Positions 63,871 through 64,000 of a stretch of 64,000 bases of DNA are shown in pieces (the first letter of the stretch is position 1; the number at the start of each line of letters is the position of its first letter). Source of the stretch: Mansonella perstans (Eukaryota > Nematoda > Chromadorea > Rhabditida > Onchocercidae); assembly GCA_037074765.1 (NCBI GenBank), contig JBAMDO010000040.1, positions 372,001 to 436,000 on the forward strand. Reading direction: 5' to 3'. The notes beneath the pieces are model-generated. The model had not been told where the DNA came from. It worked only from the letters and a program-made list of their open reading frames with translations, and made no database searches. The position numbers were made by a program, and so were the translations under genes.

Positions 63871-64000
63871 GCAAAAATTTCCTAAACAGTGGCTAATATT
63901 TTTTAGAAATATGAATTTCAAGCAGATTTTATTTTAAATAACTAAATAAATAGGACATACACTATCAAAAAACAACTGATTTATATTATAAATATATTAG

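Noticed and set aside
1..64000. tRNA, rRNA, CRISPR and complete transposons
   Set aside because: Scans by eye for tRNA B-box-like motifs, long inverted repeats, transposase motifs and regular spacer arrays gave nothing convincing.

Overview
This looks like nuclear DNA of a chromadorean nematode, most likely a filarial (clade III) species. The window is strongly AT-rich. Genes are split into many short exons, and most introns end in TTTCAG-like acceptors. Several genes have an acceptor a few bases upstream of the ATG, as expected for SL trans-splicing. The gene families (Bicaudal-C, OSM-9-type TRPV, a Caspr/neurexin-like protein, a C6-type secreted protein) fit a nematode. No operons of bacterial type, CRISPR arrays, rRNA genes or convincing tRNA genes were seen. 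All exon models come from reading splice sites, frames and phases by eye. Where I say phases agree, exon lengths and codon phases were checked; no transcript data were available.

Layout, left to right. Positions 1-138 hold the 3' end of an unrecognised + strand gene. Bicaudal-C (bcc-1) lies on the minus strand at 3052-8906. Next are diverged minus-strand exons that may form an RGS-domain-like gene (9338-12461), further orphan exons (13.6-15.1 kb) and a four-exon secreted C6-type protein (15810-16806). A gene-poor stretch (16.8-21.0 kb) contains a few orphan exon candidates. Then come three minus-strand genes in a row: a cysteine-rich secreted protein resembling CPG4-domain proteins (21071-23707), the complex I subunit NDUFA12 (24290-25316) and a p47/UBXN2-type p97 cofactor (25997-28544). 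Unrecognised minus-strand exons, partly coiled coil, fill 29.3-33.8 kb. A large + strand Caspr/neurexin-IV-like adhesion protein covers 34330-41850. It is followed tail-to-tail by an OSM-9-type TRPV channel (minus, 42835-49317). Next is an RFWD3-type RING/WD40 ubiquitin ligase (minus, 51375-55052) with a small + strand ORF overlapping its 3' end. The last 9 kb are mostly AT-rich spacer and simple repeats, with a minisatellite, a putative four-pass membrane protein (minus, 58887 to about 60775) and the 3' end of another minus-strand gene (63261 to about 63870).

The genes do not form one pathway. The clearest pair is the p47 homologue and NDUFA12, which sit head-to-tail on the same strand and may be co-transcribed, because NDUFA12 has a splice acceptor six bases before its ATG. 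I found no sign of a new defence, mobile or biosynthetic system. The most novel material is the set of coding-looking loci with consistent splice phases that I could not assign: the RGS-like gene, the tetraspan protein, the 61-residue three-exon ORF, the coiled-coil gene and the antisense ORF at RFWD3.
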